From: Hungatella hathewayi WAL-18680
GTDB lineage: Bacteria; Bacillota; Clostridia; Lachnospirales; Lachnospiraceae
NCBI RefSeq assembly: GCF_000235505.1
Contig: NZ_JH379027.1
Span: 2,900,185 to 2,934,408 of the forward strand
DNA length: 34,224 nt
Direction: 5' to 3'
Shown: in pieces, positions 33,941-34,224 of the stretch
Numbering within the stretch: position 1 is the first letter of the stretch
How the letters are laid out: each line of letters begins with the position of its first letter
The notes under the pieces: model-generated
What the model saw: only the letters and a program-made list of their open reading frames with translations
Database searches by the model: none
What the model was told of the DNA's origin: nothing
Program-made: the position numbers and the translations under genes

Positions 33941-33996
33941 CCGGTACCTCCTTCTATCTCAATCTGTTTTATTTTTTGCAACACAGTATCGATAAT

Positions 33997-34025
33997 ATCC
34001 TATCACATGGCACCCAAATTATCAA
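33997..34025 (-). promoter_or_regulatory. Promoter for the microprotein-alaS unit
   Basis: TTGATA (34025-34020) and TAGGAT (34002-33997) on the minus strand have a 17-base spacer. The -35 matches five of six consensus positions and the -10 four of six, the same -10 as at proB. The start codon of the microprotein follows about 57 bases after the -10 box. Confidence 0.6.
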
Positions 34026-34036
34026 GATGGAATCAC

Positions 34037-34063
34037 AAAAAGAGCCTGCCCTCAGGCAGACTC
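34037..34063 (-). terminator. Intrinsic terminator after the aminotransferase gene
   Basis: GAGTCTGCC and GGCAGGCTC (nine pairs, one G-U) with a TGAG loop are followed by TTTTT on the coding strand, 23 bases after the stop codon. It separates the aminotransferase from the microprotein-alaS unit. Confidence 0.92.
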
Positions 34064-34085
34064 TCTCCTATAATTCCGTATATTT

Positions 34086-34224
34086 TCACATTCGAATGGC
34101 CTGCTCCATTTTTAGAAGCGCTTTTTGCAGAATAGCTCTGGTACAGCCCACGTTTAACCGAAGGTGATTTTCGCCTCCCGGACCGAACCAGGTACCCGGA
34201 ATGCAAACCACGCCGGCCTCCAGA
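34086..34224 (-). CDS. MalY/PatB-like PLP aminotransferase (C-terminal 45 residues; 5' end outside window)
   Basis: Only the end of this gene is present. The readable part, LEAGVVCIPGTWFGPGGENH followed by LRLNVGCTRAILQKALLKMEQAIRM, fits the C terminus of class I/II aminotransferases of the MalY/PatB cystathionine beta-lyase type. There GxxFGxGGExxxRLNxxCPR carries the Arg that binds the substrate carboxylate (here in LRLNVGC). The stop TGA at 34086-34088 is followed by a strong terminator. The exact substrate cannot be judged from this fragment. Confidence 0.82.
   Translation of the reverse strand, partial: LEAGVVCIPGTWFGPGGENHLRLNVGCTRAILQKALLKMEQAIRM

Noticed and set aside
33763-33984. 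Minus-strand frame of 73 codons overlapping the 48-residue gene
   Set aside because: It starts in the promoter region without a ribosome site, while the other frame has GAAGGAGG and a clean membrane-protein design.

Overview
The window looks like core chromosome of a spore-forming, low-to-mid GC Firmicute, most likely a Clostridia/Lachnospiraceae member (Enterocloster or Clostridium clostridioforme-like). I infer this from gene content and style only: proB without a PUA domain, the yqfC/yqfD/phoH/ybeY sporulation-linked cluster, a DUF3048 lipoprotein, a very large PBP2 and Firmicute MutL with an endonuclease motif. Almost every gene is on the minus strand, so transcription runs from high to low coordinates. 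No mobile element, CRISPR array, rRNA or tRNA was seen. No stretch over about 300 bases lacks a gene.

Layout from right to left, in the direction of transcription. (1) 34224-34037: last 45 codons of a MalY/PatB-like aminotransferase and its terminator. (2) 34025-31065: promoter, a 48-residue membrane microprotein, alaS, and a long perfect-stem terminator. (3) 31046-28344: an orphan hybrid histidine kinase with two receiver domains. (4) 28301-27955: rpsU with a strong promoter, a structured leader and a terminator. (5) 27911-18471: a run starting at a sigma-E-like promoter: yqfC, yqfD (frameshifted), phoH, ybeY, a DUF3048 lipoprotein, a SpoVB/MurJ-like flippase, a BofC-like anchored protein and two flavoproteins. 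(6) 18299-18442: the only plus-strand gene, a 47-residue membrane microprotein. (7) 18170-5695: one promoter followed by a tightly packed series: proB, DUF896, proA, a metallophosphoesterase lipoprotein, miaB, mutS, mutL, miaA and a methionine gamma-lyase family (YnbB) gene. (8) 5595-1: the cell-shape/division cluster radC, mreC (frameshifted), mreD, PBP2 and minC, with minC cut by the window edge.

The genes form recognisable units: proline synthesis (ProB, ProA), mismatch repair (MutS, MutL, both with a clamp-binding-like motif), tRNA A37 modification (MiaA makes i6A, MiaB converts it to ms2i6A), sidewall growth and septum placement (MreC, MreD, PBP2, MinC), and ribosome or RNA maturation plus sporulation (RpsU, YbeY, PhoH, YqfC, YqfD).

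I did not find an exotic new system. The points most worth a second look are two single-base homopolymer frameshifts (mreC and yqfD), two unannotated-size membrane microproteins with strong Shine-Dalgarno sites, mreB and pgpH missing from their usual places, a roughly 250-residue insertion in PBP2, and several regulatory sequence patterns.
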